From the NCBI GenBank assembly GCA_019779905.1, contig JABAKE010000010.1, forward strand, positions 1 through 64,000: a stretch of DNA of 64,000 bases, written 5' to 3'. The DNA is from Modestobacter lapidis (GTDB lineage: Bacteria; Actinomycetota; Actinomycetes; Mycobacteriales; Geodermatophilaceae). Shown here one piece after another: positions 33,608 to 42,787 of the stretch (its first letter is position 1; each line of letters begins with the position of its first letter). The notes below the pieces were generated by a model. The model had not been told where the DNA came from and searched no databases. It saw only the letters and a list, made by a program, of their open reading frames with translations. The translations under genes and the position numbers were made by a program.

Positions 33608-34582
33608 ATGCGCCGCCTGCTCGTCCCGATCGTCACCCTGGCGCTGCTCGGCACCGCGACCGCCTGCGGCGGTTCCGACGAGGGGGGTGGCGCCGCGCCG
33701 ACGGGGGAGGACGGCACCCGCCAGCTCACCGTCGGGGTCATCCCGATCGTCGACGTCGCACCCATCTACCTGGGGCAGGAGCAGGGCTTCTTCTCCGACC
33801 GCGGGATCTCCCTCGAGCTGGTGCCCGGCTCCGGTGGCGCCGCCGCCGTCCCCGGTGTGGTGGCCGGGGACTTTCAGTTCGCCTTCGGCAACGTGACCTC
33901 GGTGCTGCTGGCCGCCTCCCAGGGGCTGCCGCTCCGGGTGGTGGCCGAGGGGAACTCCTCCACCGGTGACCCGGAGACCGACTTCTCCGCCGTCGTGGTC
34001 GCCGCCGACTCACCCGTCCAGTCCGCCGCGGACCTCGCGGGCAAGACCGTGGCGGTGAACAACCTGCAGAACATCGGCGGGCTGACCATCCGCAAGGCGG
34101 TCGAGGACGCCGGCGGCGACCCGAGCACGATCAACTTCATCGAGCTGCCCTTCCCGGACATGCCGGCCGCGGTGGCCGGCGGTGACGTCGACGCCGCGTG
34201 GGTGGTCGAGCCGTTCGTCACCGCCGCGACCAACCAGGGCGCGCGCACGGTGCTGGCCAACTTCGCCGAGGCGGTCGACGACCTCACCGTCGCGACGTAC
34301 TTCACCACCGAGCAGGTGCTCGCCGAGGAGCCGGAACTGGTCGACGACTTCCAGGCCGCGATCGGCGAGTCGCTGCAGTACGCGCAGGACAACCCGGACG
34401 AGGTGCGCCGGATCGTCACCACCTACACCCAGATCTCCCCGGAGGTCGCCGCGGAGATGGCGCTGCCGGCCTTTCCGCAGGACATCAACGTGGCGTCGCT
34501 GGAGGAGGTCGCCGAGCTGATGCAGGAGTACGGCATCACCAGCGACCCCGTCGACGTCGACGCGCTGCTCGCGACCGACTGA
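33608..34582 (+). CDS. ABC importer substrate-binding lipoprotein (NMT1/THI5-like)
   Basis: The 324-residue protein has a signal sequence (RRLLVPIVTLALLGTATAC) ending in a lipobox-like Cys followed by a flexible GGSDEGGG linker. The mature part matches periplasmic-type binding proteins of the SsuA/NMT1 class: VGVIPIVDVAPIYLGQEQGF, FAFGNVTSVLLAA, KTVAVNNLQNIGGLTI. It would capture the substrate outside the membrane and deliver it to the two permeases. ATG 33608 follows AAGGAG by 7 nt. Ligand unknown; context points to an aromatic acid. Confidence 0.9.
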   Translation: MRRLLVPIVTLALLGTATACGGSDEGGGAAPTGEDGTRQLTVGVIPIVDVAPIYLGQEQGFFSDRGISLELVPGSGGAAAVPGVVAGDFQFAFGNVTSVLLAASQGLPLRVVAEGNSSTGDPETDFSAVVVAADSPVQSAADLAGKTVAVNNLQNIGGLTIRKAVEDAGGDPSTINFIELPFPDMPAAVAGGDVDAAWVVEPFVTAATNQGARTVLANFAEAVDDLTVATYFTTEQVLAEEPELVDDFQAAIGESLQYAQDNPDEVRRIVTTYTQISPEVAAEMALPAFPQDINVASLEEVAELMQEYGITSDPVDVDALLATD

Positions 34583-34585
34583 CCG

Positions 34586-36217
34586 ATGGACGACCCCACC
34601 GGCGCGTCCGGGGCGCGGACCGTCCGGGACGCCACGCTCGAGGTGTTCCGTCGGCTGGACCTGACCACGATCTTCGCCAACCCGGGCTCCACCGAGGTGG
34701 CGTTCCTGGCGGGCCTGCCCGACGACTTCCGGTTCGTGCTGGCCCTGCACGAGGGGTCGGTCGTGGGGGTCGCCACCGGCTGGGCGATCGCCGCCGACCG
34801 CCCGGCGCTGGTCAACCTGCACACCACGGCGGGCCTGGGCAACGCCGTCGGCGCGCTGGCCACCGCCCGGGTCAACCGGGCGCCCCTGGTCGTGCTCGTG
34901 GGGCAGCAGGACCGCCGGCACCTGGCGCTCGAGCCGTTCCTCACCGGACGGCTCGAGGGGCTGGCCGGGGAGTACCCGGTGTGGGTCACCCAGCCGGCCA
35001 TCGCGCGCGACGTGCCCGGTGCGGTCGCCCGGGCCTACCACGAGGCGGTCACCGGCCGCGGCCCGGCGATCGTGGTCGTGCCGATGGACGACTGGCTCCA
35101 GCCGATGGACGACGACGGGCCCCAGGCCGCGCCGGCGCTGGTGCGGCGGGGTGGCGGCGCGGACCCGACGGCGGTCGCCGAGGTGGCGGCCCTGCTCGAC
35201 GGTGCCCGGTCGCCGGCCCTGGTGGTGGGTGCCGGAGCCGACCGGGCCGACACCTGGGCGGCCCTGGCGGCGGTGGCCGAGCGGCTGGACGCGCCGGTGT
35301 TCCAGGAGGCGTTCAGCGCCCGGGCGGGCTTTCCGCAGGACCACCCCCGGTTCGGCGGGCACCTGCCCTCCGGCCGCGGTCGGCTGCGGCAGGTGCTGGC
35401 CGGTCATGACCTGGTGCTGGTCGTCGGCGCGCCGGCCTTCCGGCTCTACGGCTACGAGCCGGGCGCCCTGACCGACCCCGGCGCCCGGGTGGTGCTGGTC
35501 AGCGACGATCCCGCCGAGGTGCACCACAGCCCGGCCGACCTCGCGGTCGTCACCGATCCGGGCCCGTTCTGCGCCGCGCTCGCCGGCCGGCTGACCGCCC
35601 GACCGCCGTCGGGCCGACCGGCGCGGTCGGTCCCGACGGTGCCCCCGCCGGCCGCGGGGGAACCGCTGCGGGCCCCGCACGTCTACGCGCTGCTGGCCGA
35701 GCGGCTCGCGCCGGACACCGTGGTCGTGGAGGAGAGCCCCTCGTCCCGCCAGCTCCTGGAGGCCATGGTGCCGGCCCGCCGGCCGCTGGGCTTCCTGTCC
35801 GCGGCCATGGGTGGGCTCGGGTTCGGCATGCCGGCCGCGGTCGGGGTCCGGATGGCCCAGCCGCAGCGGCCGGTGGTCGCCGTCCTCGGGGACGGCTCGT
35901 CGATGTACGCGATCCAGTCGCTGTGGACGGCGGCCCACTACGGCGTCGGCACGCTCTTCGTCGTCCTGGCCAACGGCGGGTACGCGATCATGGACCGGCT
36001 GGCCGAGGCGCACGGGAGCGGCAAGGCGCCCTGGCCGAGCTTCCCCGAGGTGCGGCTGTCCGCACTGGCCACCGCGTTCGGCTGCCCGGCCCGGGCGATC
36101 ACCAGCCACGCCGAGCTGGTCCAGGTGCTGGACGAGGTCGTCCCGCAGCTGCCGGGGATGACCGGGCCGTTGCTGCTGGACGTGGAGGTCACCCCGGAGC
36201 AGCACTTCTCCGGCTGA
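34586..36217 (+). CDS. Benzoylformate decarboxylase-like ThDP enzyme
   Basis: The 543-residue protein is a thiamine-diphosphate decarboxylase. The N-terminal Pyr domain opens with TVRDATLEVFRRLDLTTIFA and NPGSTE, with the activating Glu in LHEGSVVG and LHTTAGLGNAVGAL. The PP domain has GDGSSMYAIQSLW and LANGGYAIMDRL. NPGSTE/LHEGSVVG are hallmark segments of benzoylformate decarboxylase (MdlC), which turns benzoylformate into benzaldehyde in the mandelate pathway. No mandelate racemase or dehydrogenase is nearby, so another 2-keto acid is possible. It lies 3 nt after the binding-protein gene, so uptake and decarboxylation are probably one pathway. Confidence 0.85.
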   Translation: MDDPTGASGARTVRDATLEVFRRLDLTTIFANPGSTEVAFLAGLPDDFRFVLALHEGSVVGVATGWAIAADRPALVNLHTTAGLGNAVGALATARVNRAPLVVLVGQQDRRHLALEPFLTGRLEGLAGEYPVWVTQPAIARDVPGAVARAYHEAVTGRGPAIVVVPMDDWLQPMDDDGPQAAPALVRRGGGADPTAVAEVAALLDGARSPALVVGAGADRADTWAALAAVAERLDAPVFQEAFSARAGFPQDHPRFGGHLPSGRGRLRQVLAGHDLVLVVGAPAFRLYGYEPGALTDPGARVVLVSDDPAEVHHSPADLAVVTDPGPFCAALAGRLTARPPSGRPARSVPTVPPPAAGEPLRAPHVYALLAERLAPDTVVVEESPSSRQLLEAMVPARRPLGFLSAAMGGLGFGMPAAVGVRMAQPQRPVVAVLGDGSSMYAIQSLWTAAHYGVGTLFVVLANGGYAIMDRLAEAHGSGKAPWPSFPEVRLSALATAFGCPARAITSHAELVQVLDEVVPQLPGMTGPLLLDVEVTPEQHFSG

Positions 36218-36240
36218 CCGGCTGACCGGCTGACCGGCTG
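36214..36240 (+). repeat. 8-bp tandem repeat at the stop codon
   Basis: CTGACCGG is repeated three times plus CTG, beginning in the last codon of the decarboxylase gene. Because the period is 8, TGA occurs at 36215, 36223 and 36231, once in each forward frame. Confidence 0.8.
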
Positions 36241-36285
36241 CCCCGGGCCCGGCGACGCGGCCGGGGCGCCGGTCCCCGGCCCGAC

Positions 36286-36301
36286 TAACCTCATCGACGT
36301 G
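36286..36301 (+). promoter_or_regulatory. Leaderless -10 of the FAH-gltX unit
   Basis: TAACCT at 36286-36291 lies 7 nt before GTG 36299; no ribosome-binding site. Confidence 0.5.
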
Positions 36302-37111
36302 CGCATCGTCCGCTTCGCCCACCCAGCCGGCATGTCCTTCGGGGTCCTCGACGGGGACGGCCAGGTCGCCCAGATCGAGGGGCACCCCTTCGGCCAGATC
36401 TCCTTCACCGGCCAGCGGTTCGCCGCCGCCGACGTCCGGCTGCTCTCGCCCATCCTGCCCAGCAAGGTCGTCGGTATCGGGAAGAACTACGCCGACCACA
36501 TCGCCGAGATGAAGACCGGCGAGGCGCCGGCGGAGCCGTTGATCTTCCTCAAGCCCTCGACGTCGGTAATCGGCCCCGGTGACGCCATCCGCATCCCGGC
36601 CGGGAGCACCAACGTGCACCACGAGGTCGAGCTCGCCGTCGTCATCGGTGCCCGCGGCGCCCGGCAGGTCAGCCCCGAGCAGGCGCTGGACAGCGTCTTC
36701 GGCTACACGATCGGCAACGACGTCTCCGAGCGCGACATGCAGCGCGGTGACGGCCAATGGACGCGGGCCAAGGGCTTCGACTCCTTCTGCCCCCTGGGCC
36801 CGTGGATCGAGACCGACCTGCGCGGCCTGGGCAAGGACCCGGCCGACCTGGAGATCACCTGCCGGGTGGACGGCGAGCTGCGCCAGTCCGGCCGCACCAG
36901 CCAGCTGCTGTTCGGGCTGCCCACGCTGATCTCGCACATCTCGAGGGTGATGACCCTGCTCCCCGGCGACGTCGTGCTCACCGGCACCCCCGCCGGGGTG
37001 GGCCCCATCGCCCCCGGGCAGCGCGTGGAGTGCGTCATCGAGGGCCTGGGCACGCTGGCCAACACCGTGGCCGGTGCCGACCCGACGTCGACGGCGGGGA
37101 CGCCCCGATGA
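36299..37111 (+). CDS. Fumarylacetoacetate hydrolase (FAH) family protein
   Basis: The 270-residue protein has the FAH fold: [15 protein letters not shown], then [13 protein letters not shown] and the metal-binding acidic residues in [11 protein letters not shown] and [12 protein letters not shown]. Family members hydrolyse or tautomerise acylpyruvates or oxaloacetate. A gene of this family precedes gltX in mycobacteria as well, so it belongs to the ancestral synteny and not to the catabolic cassette upstream. The substrate cannot be read; acylpyruvase or oxaloacetate tautomerase activity is possible. The stop overlaps the gltX start (ATGA). Confidence 0.88.
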   Translation: MRIVRFAHPAGMSFGVLDGDGQVAQIEGHPFGQISFTGQRFAAADVRLLSPILPSKVVGIGKNYADHIAEMKTGEAPAEPLIFLKPSTSVIGPGDAIRIPAGSTNVHHEVELAVVIGARGARQVSPEQALDSVFGYTIGNDVSERDMQRGDGQWTRAKGFDSFCPLGPWIETDLRGLGKDPADLEITCRVDGELRQSGRTSQLLFGLPTLISHISRVMTLLPGDVVLTGTPAGVGPIAPGQRVECVIEGLGTLANTVAGADPTSTAGTPR

Positions 37112-38598
37112 CGGCTCCGCCCGCCGGCGGCGTGCGGACCCGGTTCTGCCCCTCGCCGACCGGCATGGTCCACGTCGGGCTCATCCGCACCGCGCTGTTC
37201 AACTGGGCGCATGCCCGGCACTCCGGCGGCACGTTCGTCTTCCGGATCGAGGACACCGACGCCGCCCGCGACTCCGAGGATTCCTACCGCCACCTGCTCG
37301 ACAGCCTGCGCTGGCTGGGCCTGGACTGGGACGAGGGCCCCGAGGTCGGCGGCCCGCACGGCCCCTACCGGCAGTCCGAGCGGCACGACGTCTACCGCGA
37401 GGTCGCCGCGTCGCTGCTCGCGTCCGGGCACGCCTACGAGTCCTTCTCCACCAACGAGGAGGTCGACGCGCGGCGCCGGGCTGCCGGGCAGGACCCGAAG
37501 CTCGGGTACGACAACCACGACCGCTTCCTGACCGACGCCCAGAAGGCCGCCTTCCGCGACGAGGGCCGCTCGCCGGTGCTCCGGCTCCGGATGCCCGACG
37601 AGGACCTCGCCTGGACCGACCTGGTCCGCGGCGAGGTGCGGTTCGCCGCGGGGTCGGTGCCCGACTTCGTGCTGGTGCGGGGCAACGGTGCGCCGCTGTA
37701 CCCCTTCGTCAACCCGGTCGACGACGCGCTGATGCAGATCACCGACGTGCTGCGCGGGGAGGACCTGCTGCCCTCCACGCCGCGCCAACTGGCCCTCTAC
37801 GCCGCGCTCACCGACATCGGGGTCGCCGCCGGGACACCGCGCTTCGGTCACCTGCCCTACGTGATGGGGGACGGCAGCAAGAAGCTGTCCAAGCGGGATC
37901 CGCAGGCGAACTTCGACGTCTACCCCGAGCGCGGCTTCCTGCCCGAGGGGCTGGCGAACTACCTGTCGCTGCTGGGCTGGTCCATCGCCGAGGACCGCGA
38001 CGTGTTCTCGATGGCCGAGCTGGTCGATGCTTTCGACGTCACCCGGGTCAGCGTCAACCCCGCCCGCTTCGACCTGAAGAAGGCCGAGGCGATCAACGCC
38101 ACGCACCTGCGCGCCCTGCCGGTCGAGGAGTTCACCAGCTGGGTGGTGCCGTTCCTCGCCGGCGCGGGGCTGATCGCCGACCCGCCCACGCCGGAGCAGC
38201 GGGCCGTGCTCGACGCGATCGCCCCGCTGGCGCAGGAGCGGATGATCGTGCTGTCCGACGCGGTCGGCCTGCTGGGCTTCCTGTTCACCGACGAGGTGGA
38301 GCTCGACTCCGCCGCGGCGGCCAAGCAGCTGGCCGGGCCCGACGCGGCCGAGGTCCTCGACGCCGCCACGGCCGCGCTGACCGGGCTGGCCGAGTGGAGC
38401 ACCCCGGCGCTGGAGGCGGCGCTCAAGCAGGCGCTCGTCGACGGGCTCGGGCGCAAGCCACGGCAGGCCTTCGGCCCGGTGCGGGTCGCGGTCAGCGGGC
38501 GCACGGTGTCCCCGCCGCTGTACGAGTCGATCGAGCTGCTCGGCCGGGAGCGGACGCTGGCCCGGCTGGCCGCCGCGCGCGCGCAGACCGGGGCATGA
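37108..38598 (+). CDS. gltX: Glutamate--tRNA ligase
   Basis: GltX charges tRNA-Glu with glutamate and, in organisms using GatCAB, also misacylates tRNA-Gln. The 496-residue protein has the class I signature as HVGL (in [16 protein letters not shown], about residue 22) and the KMSKS-type loop as KKLSKRD (about residue 259). The anticodon-binding helical domain fills the C-terminal 170 residues. The ATG at 37108 overlaps the FAH stop. The three tRNA genes at 40.1-40.5 kb are for Gln and Glu, its own substrates, a striking but possibly coincidental proximity. Confidence 0.97.
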   Translation: MTAPPAGGVRTRFCPSPTGMVHVGLIRTALFNWAHARHSGGTFVFRIEDTDAARDSEDSYRHLLDSLRWLGLDWDEGPEVGGPHGPYRQSERHDVYREVAASLLASGHAYESFSTNEEVDARRRAAGQDPKLGYDNHDRFLTDAQKAAFRDEGRSPVLRLRMPDEDLAWTDLVRGEVRFAAGSVPDFVLVRGNGAPLYPFVNPVDDALMQITDVLRGEDLLPSTPRQLALYAALTDIGVAAGTPRFGHLPYVMGDGSKKLSKRDPQANFDVYPERGFLPEGLANYLSLLGWSIAEDRDVFSMAELVDAFDVTRVSVNPARFDLKKAEAINATHLRALPVEEFTSWVVPFLAGAGLIADPPTPEQRAVLDAIAPLAQERMIVLSDAVGLLGFLFTDEVELDSAAAAKQLAGPDAAEVLDAATAALTGLAEWSTPALEAALKQALVDGLGRKPRQAFGPVRVAVSGRTVSPPLYESIELLGRERTLARLAAARAQTGA

Positions 38599-40028
38599 GC
38601 GGGCCGGGCCGGGGGAGCGGGCTGCCGGGCCCGCCGGCTGGTCGGCCCGAGGGGTGGCAGCCCTGGTCGGGTGGATCCGCGGCCGGTGCGGGCCCCTGGT
38701 CGCCGCCGGGGCAGCAGACGTCGTGGCAGCCGGACCCGGGCCACTACACCGGCCCGCCGCCGACCGGCCGCTACGGGGCACCGCCGGCCGTGCCGTACGG
38801 CCCGCCCGCGCCGTACGGCCCGCCCGCGCCGTACGGCGCCTACGGGCCCGGACCCGGGGCCTGGCCGGGGCCGGCCCCGTGGCCGGCGGGCGGCCCGGTG
38901 CCGCCGACCACGCCGCCCGGCGCCCCGCCGCACGACCTTCCGCAGCCCTACCTGCTGCTGATGCGGGCCCGCGACTGGGCCTGGTGGCGTCCGGTGCTCG
39001 GCCTGCTGCTGTTCGGTGTGCTGTACCTCGTCGCCGTCGTGGTCCTGATCGTGGTCGCCGCCGTGACCGGGGTGGCCCCCGACCTGGCGCTGGACGACCT
39101 CACCGACCCGGTGGTGCTCCTGGTCACCAACGCCTCGCTGGTCGTGGCGATCCCGATCGTCTGGCTCTGCTGGGTGGTGCCGCACGGCCTGGGCATCGGC
39201 TGGTCCTCCTCGGTGCTCGGGCGGCTGCGCTGGCGGCTGCTGTGGCCCTACACACTGCGCGCGCTGCTCACCCTCGGCCTCGCGGTGGGCCTCACCGTGG
39301 TGCTCGCCGTCGTCACCAGCGGCGTGGCGGTCACCGGGCCGGACTCCTCCTTCCTCTGGGTGCTGCTGGTCGTGCTGCTGACCACGCCGCTGCAGGCCGC
39401 CGCCGAGGAGTACGTCTTCCGCGGCTACCTCAGCCAGGCCATCGCCGGGTGGATCGGGCGTCCGGTGGCCGGCGCGGTGGTCTCCGGGGTGGTCACGGCG
39501 GCGCTGTTCTCCCTGGCGCACCTCCCACCGGACTTCCTGACCTTCCTCGACCGGTTCGCCATCGGGCTCGCGTTCTCCGCGGTGGTCTGGCTGACCGGGG
39601 GGCTGGAGGCGGCGATCGTCCTGCACGCGGTCAACAACGTGGTGATCTTCGTGCTGGTCGGGCTGCTCGGCGACGAGGTGCTGGCCATCGATGCCTCCTC
39701 GGGCACCAGCCCGCTGCTCGACTGGGCCACCGTGCTGCTCGGCATCCTCGCCATGGTCGCGTTCGTGTGCTGGGTGGCCCGGTCGCGGGGGCGGTTGCGC
39801 CCCGAGGTGCTCAGCCCCGCCGTCGATCTCCGCTCGGCGCTGCCCCAAGGTGCGCTGTGGGCGGCCCCCGGTGCCGCCTGGACGCCGCCTGCGCCGCCGT
39901 GGGTGCCGCCCGCCCCGCGCTGGGTCCCGCCGCCGGACGACCGGTGGGCGCGGCCGGCGGCCGGAGGTGGCCATCCCCGCCCTGACCAGCACGGACCGAC
40001 GGCACCCGGGGTGGGCGGCGGAGGTTGA
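38595..40028 (+). CDS. CPBP-family intramembrane metalloprotease
   Basis: The 477-residue protein starts in an ATGA overlap with gltX. Residues 1-115 are a Pro/Gly/Tyr-rich tail with PYGPPAPYG repeats. Then come about eight membrane helices carrying the CPBP (CAAX protease and bacteriocin-processing) motifs: [12 protein letters not shown] near residue 270, SLAHLPPD and [10 protein letters not shown], which supply the Glu and His zinc ligands. The C-terminus is another proline/tryptophan-rich tail. The family includes prenyl-protein and peptide proteases; the target here is unknown. The catalytic motifs are complete. Confidence 0.88.
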   Translation: MSGPGRGSGLPGPPAGRPEGWQPWSGGSAAGAGPWSPPGQQTSWQPDPGHYTGPPPTGRYGAPPAVPYGPPAPYGPPAPYGAYGPGPGAWPGPAPWPAGGPVPPTTPPGAPPHDLPQPYLLLMRARDWAWWRPVLGLLLFGVLYLVAVVVLIVVAAVTGVAPDLALDDLTDPVVLLVTNASLVVAIPIVWLCWVVPHGLGIGWSSSVLGRLRWRLLWPYTLRALLTLGLAVGLTVVLAVVTSGVAVTGPDSSFLWVLLVVLLTTPLQAAAEEYVFRGYLSQAIAGWIGRPVAGAVVSGVVTAALFSLAHLPPDFLTFLDRFAIGLAFSAVVWLTGGLEAAIVLHAVNNVVIFVLVGLLGDEVLAIDASSGTSPLLDWATVLLGILAMVAFVCWVARSRGRLRPEVLSPAVDLRSALPQGALWAAPGAAWTPPAPPWVPPAPRWVPPPDDRWARPAAGGGHPRPDQHGPTAPGVGGGG

Positions 40029-40075
40029 CGCGCCGCCGGCCCGGGGGTGCCCGCGACCCCGGGCCCGGCATCGGG

Positions 40076-40081
40076 TACAGT
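40076..40081 (+). promoter_or_regulatory. Possible -10 of the tRNA cluster
   Basis: TACAGT at 40076-40081 lies 35 nt before tRNA-Gln. No clear -35 is visible. Confidence 0.35.
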
Positions 40082-40116
40082 TCGTTCCCGGCGCCATGAG
40101 GCGCTGGAAACACCCT

Positions 40117-40188
40117 TGGGGTATGGGGTAATTGGCAGCCCGACGGTTTCTGGTTCCGTTAGTCTAGGTTCGAGTCCTGGTACCCCAG
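40117..40188 (+). tRNA. tRNA-Gln (anticodon CTG)
   Basis: A 72-nt cloverleaf. The acceptor arms are TGGGGTA / TACCCCA followed by discriminator G, as in other bacterial tRNA-Gln. The D loop has GGTAATTGGCAG, the anticodon loop TTCTGGT reads CTG, and the T arm has GGTTCGAGTCC. The terminal CCA is not encoded. Confidence 0.95.
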
Positions 40189-40241
40189 CGAGGAAGCACC
40201 ATCTCCTCCAGCACCACCGCACGGCAGCACCACGAGAGCCT

Positions 40242-40314
40242 GGCCCCGTCGTCTAGCGGCCCAGGACGCCGCCCTCTCACGGCGGTAGCGAGGGTTCGAA
40301 TCCCTTCGGGGCTA
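40242..40314 (+). tRNA. tRNA-Glu (anticodon CTC), copy 1
   Basis: A 73-nt tRNA with acceptor GGCCCCG / CGGGGCT (one G-U), anticodon loop CTCTCAC within CCGCC/GGCGG, and T loop GGTTCGAATCC. CCA is not encoded. It lies 53 nt after tRNA-Gln. Confidence 0.96.
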
Positions 40315-40322
40315 CACCGCGC

Positions 40323-40353
40323 AGAGCCCCCGACCTCCCGGGTCGGGGGCTCT
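40323..40353 (+). terminator. Hairpin after tRNA-Glu copy 1
   Basis: AGAGCCCCCGACC / GGTCGGGGGCTCT, a 13-bp stem with loop TCCCG, 8 nt after the tRNA. Confidence 0.8.
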
Positions 40354-40445
40354 CGCCCTGTCCGGGCCCGTCCGCCGCCCGGCGGGGGCCCGGGTGGCCC
40401 GACGGCGGCGGCATGGCATCATCGTCGCGGCACCTGCACCACCGC

Positions 40446-40518
40446 GGCCCCGTCGTCTAGCGGCCCAGGACGCCGCCCTCTCACGGCGGTAGCGAGGGTT
40501 CGAATCCCTTCGGGGCTA
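40446..40518 (+). tRNA. tRNA-Glu (anticodon CTC), copy 2
   Basis: Identical over its 73 nt to copy 1 and offset by 204 bp. The next 12 nt and the following hairpin are also shared, showing a recent tandem duplication of tRNA plus terminator. Confidence 0.96.
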
Positions 40519-40526
40519 CACCGCGC

Positions 40527-40558
40527 AGAGCCCCCGACCTGCCCAGGTCGGGGGCTCT
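40527..40558 (+). terminator. Hairpin after tRNA-Glu copy 2
   Basis: AGAGCCCCCGACCT / AGGTCGGGGGCTCT, a 14-bp stem with loop GCCC. It differs from the copy 1 hairpin only at the tip. Confidence 0.8.
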
Positions 40559-40736
40559 CGTGCTGCCGGTCGCCGTCGGCCGCCGAGGCACCGATCATCG
40601 ACCTGCCGGGCAGCCGGAGCGGTGCTAGCGTCCGCGGGGCTGATCATCGCGCCGCGCCCCCGGTGCCCCGCCCTGACGGCAGCAGGGGTCACCGGCGCCG
40701 GGGGCCCGAGACGTTCTGCGAACCAGAGGAGACGCG

Positions 40737-42419
40737 GTGGTCCTCGCTGCCGACGACACCCTGCGGCTCGATGCGTCGTTCATCGACTACGCGCTCGTCG
40801 TCGCCTACTTCGCCGTCGTGATGCTGATCGGCTTCGCCGCCCGCCGGCGGGTGTCCGACAGCCTCGACTTCTTCCTGTCCGGCCGGTCCCTGCCGGCCTG
40901 GGTCACCGGACTGGCCTTCATCTCGGCCAACCTGGGCGCGGTCGAGATCATCGGCATGTCGGCCAACGGCGCGCAGTACGGCATGCCGACGATGCACTAC
41001 TTCTGGATCGGCGCGGTGCCGGCCATGCTGTTCCTGGGCGTCGTGATGATGCCCTTCTACTACGGGTCCAAGGTGCGCAGCGTCCCGGAGTTCATGCGCC
41101 GGCGCTTCGGCACCGGGGCGCACCTGGTCAACGCGCTCAGCTTCGCCCTCGCCCAGGTGCTCATCGCCGGGATCAACCTGTTCCTGCTGGCCACGATCGT
41201 CGAGGCGCTGCTGGGCTGGGCGCTGTGGATCTCGCTGATCGTCGCGGCCGTGGTGGTGCTGAGCTACATCACCCTCGGAGGTCTGTCGGCGGCGATCTAC
41301 AACGAGGTCCTGCAGTTCTTCGTGATCGTCGCCGCGCTGCTGCCGCTGACCCTGATCGGCCTCAACCGGGTCGGCGGCGTCGGCGGCCTCATCGACCGGG
41401 TGCAGGCCTCGCCGGGTGGCGAGGGGGAGCAGCTGTCCTCGTGGCCGGCGACCGAGCTCTCCGGCTTCGAGAACCCGGTGTGGTCGACCATCGGCATCGT
41501 GTTCGGGCTGGGCTTCGTGCTGTCCTTCGGCTACTGGACGACGAACTTCGTCGAGGTGCAGCGGGCGATGGCGACCAAGTCGATGTCCGCCGCCCGGAGC
41601 ACCCCGGTCATCGGGTCCTTCCCGAAGATGTTCGTCCCGTTCATCGTGGTGGTCCCCGGGATGATCGCCGCCGTCCTGGTCCCGGAGATCACCGCGCTCA
41701 AGGCCGGCGAGGAGAGCAGCCTCACCTACAACGAGGCGATCCTGGCGCTGATCCGGGACGTGCTGCCGAACGGCCTGCTCGGCGTGGCGATCGCCGGGCT
41801 GCTGGCCGCCTTCATGGCCGGCATGGCGGCCAACATCTCCGCCTTCAACACCGTCTTCAGCTACGACCTGTGGCAGCAGTACGTGAAGAAGGACCGTCCC
41901 GACGACTACTACCTCCGCGTCGGCCGGTGGGCGACGGTCGGGGCGACGGTCGTCGCGATCGGCACGGCGCTCATCGCGGCCGGCTACAGCAACCTGATGA
42001 ACTACCTGCAGACGCTGTTCGGCCTGTTCAACGCCCCGCTGTTCGCCACGTTCATCCTCGGGATGTTCTGGAAGCGGATGACCCCGACGGCCGGGTGGGC
42101 CGGCCTGGTCTCGGGCACCGGTGCCGCCCTGGCCGTCTTCGTGATGAACGAGACGGGGGTGATCACGCTGCCCGGGCAGGGGGCGGCCTTCGTCGCTGCC
42201 GGCGCCGCGTTCGTGGTGGACATCGCGGTGAGCGTGGTGGTCAGCCAGGTGACCGCGCCGAAACCCGTCGCGGAACTGGCCGGCCTCGTCTACTCCGAGA
42301 CGCCGAAGGAGGTGCGCACCGACCCGGAGGCGCACCGGCTGCCCTGGTGGCAGTCGCCCACCAAGCTGGCCGGCATCTCGCTGGTCATGGTCATCGTGCT
42401 CAACGTCATCTTCCGCTGA
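40737..42419 (+). CDS. Sodium:solute symporter (SSS family)
   Basis: The 560-residue membrane protein has about 13 helices and the SSS-family signatures: DFFLSGRSLPAWVTGLAFI near the start, ALAQVLIAGINLFL, and SFGYWTTNFVEVQRAMATKS. It would import a sugar, amino acid, vitamin or organic acid with sodium. GTG 40737 follows GAGGAG by 5 nt. The last 60 residues include a membrane-proximal amphipathic stretch (HRLPWWQSPTKL) and one more helix. A small two-helix protein is encoded 32 bp downstream and is likely an accessory subunit. Substrate unknown; the family is too broad to infer it from sequence. Confidence 0.9.
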   Translation: MVLAADDTLRLDASFIDYALVVAYFAVVMLIGFAARRRVSDSLDFFLSGRSLPAWVTGLAFISANLGAVEIIGMSANGAQYGMPTMHYFWIGAVPAMLFLGVVMMPFYYGSKVRSVPEFMRRRFGTGAHLVNALSFALAQVLIAGINLFLLATIVEALLGWALWISLIVAAVVVLSYITLGGLSAAIYNEVLQFFVIVAALLPLTLIGLNRVGGVGGLIDRVQASPGGEGEQLSSWPATELSGFENPVWSTIGIVFGLGFVLSFGYWTTNFVEVQRAMATKSMSAARSTPVIGSFPKMFVPFIVVVPGMIAAVLVPEITALKAGEESSLTYNEAILALIRDVLPNGLLGVAIAGLLAAFMAGMAANISAFNTVFSYDLWQQYVKKDRPDDYYLRVGRWATVGATVVAIGTALIAAGYSNLMNYLQTLFGLFNAPLFATFILGMFWKRMTPTAGWAGLVSGTGAALAVFVMNETGVITLPGQGAAFVAAGAAFVVDIAVSVVVSQVTAPKPVAELAGLVYSETPKEVRTDPEAHRLPWWQSPTKLAGISLVMVIVLNVIFR

Positions 42420-42451
42420 CCGTGGCCAGCGACAGCCGAGAGGGGCAGCAC

Positions 42452-42787
42452 ATGAGCGGCGCGCACAGCACCGACGACGGCACGGACAGCGGGGACCGGC
42501 ACACCGCCGGGGCCTACGACGTCCGCAACGTGATCGCCGGCCTGATCGGCCTGTACGGGGTCGTCCTGGTGGTCATGGGGCTGGCCGGGAGCTCGGAGCA
42601 GGACATGGTCAAGACCGGCGGGGTCAACGCGAACCTCTGGTCGGGCATCGTGATGGTGGTCGTGGCCCTGGCGTTCGTGCTCTGGACGCGGCTGCGGCCG
42701 GTGGTCGTCGACCCCGGCGCTGCCGTCGATGGCTCCGAGGCGGCCGAGGGGGCCGCGGAGGACCGCGGTCCGGCCCACGAAAGCTAG
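42452..42787 (+). CDS. Small two-helix membrane protein, symporter partner
   Basis: The 111-residue protein starts at ATG 42452. It has a charged N-terminus (AHSTDDGTDSGDRHTAG), helix VIAGLIGLYGVVLVVMGLAG, a short loop with TGGVNANLW, helix SGIVMVVVALAFVLWTRL, and an acidic tail. Its position directly after the symporter gene suggests co-expression and a possible subunit role. No biochemical function is known to me. Its stop codon shares a CTAG with the convergent oxidoreductase gene. Confidence 0.75.
   Translation: MSGAHSTDDGTDSGDRHTAGAYDVRNVIAGLIGLYGVVLVVMGLAGSSEQDMVKTGGVNANLWSGIVMVVVALAFVLWTRLRPVVVDPGAAVDGSEAAEGAAEDRGPAHES

Noticed and set aside
34010-36937. 975-codon minus-strand frame
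   Set aside because: Antisense to the decarboxylase and FAH genes; no domain and shadow-like composition.
40242-40518. tRNA-Glu pair as an assembly error
   Set aside because: The intervening sequence and hairpin tips differ between copies, as expected for a true duplication.
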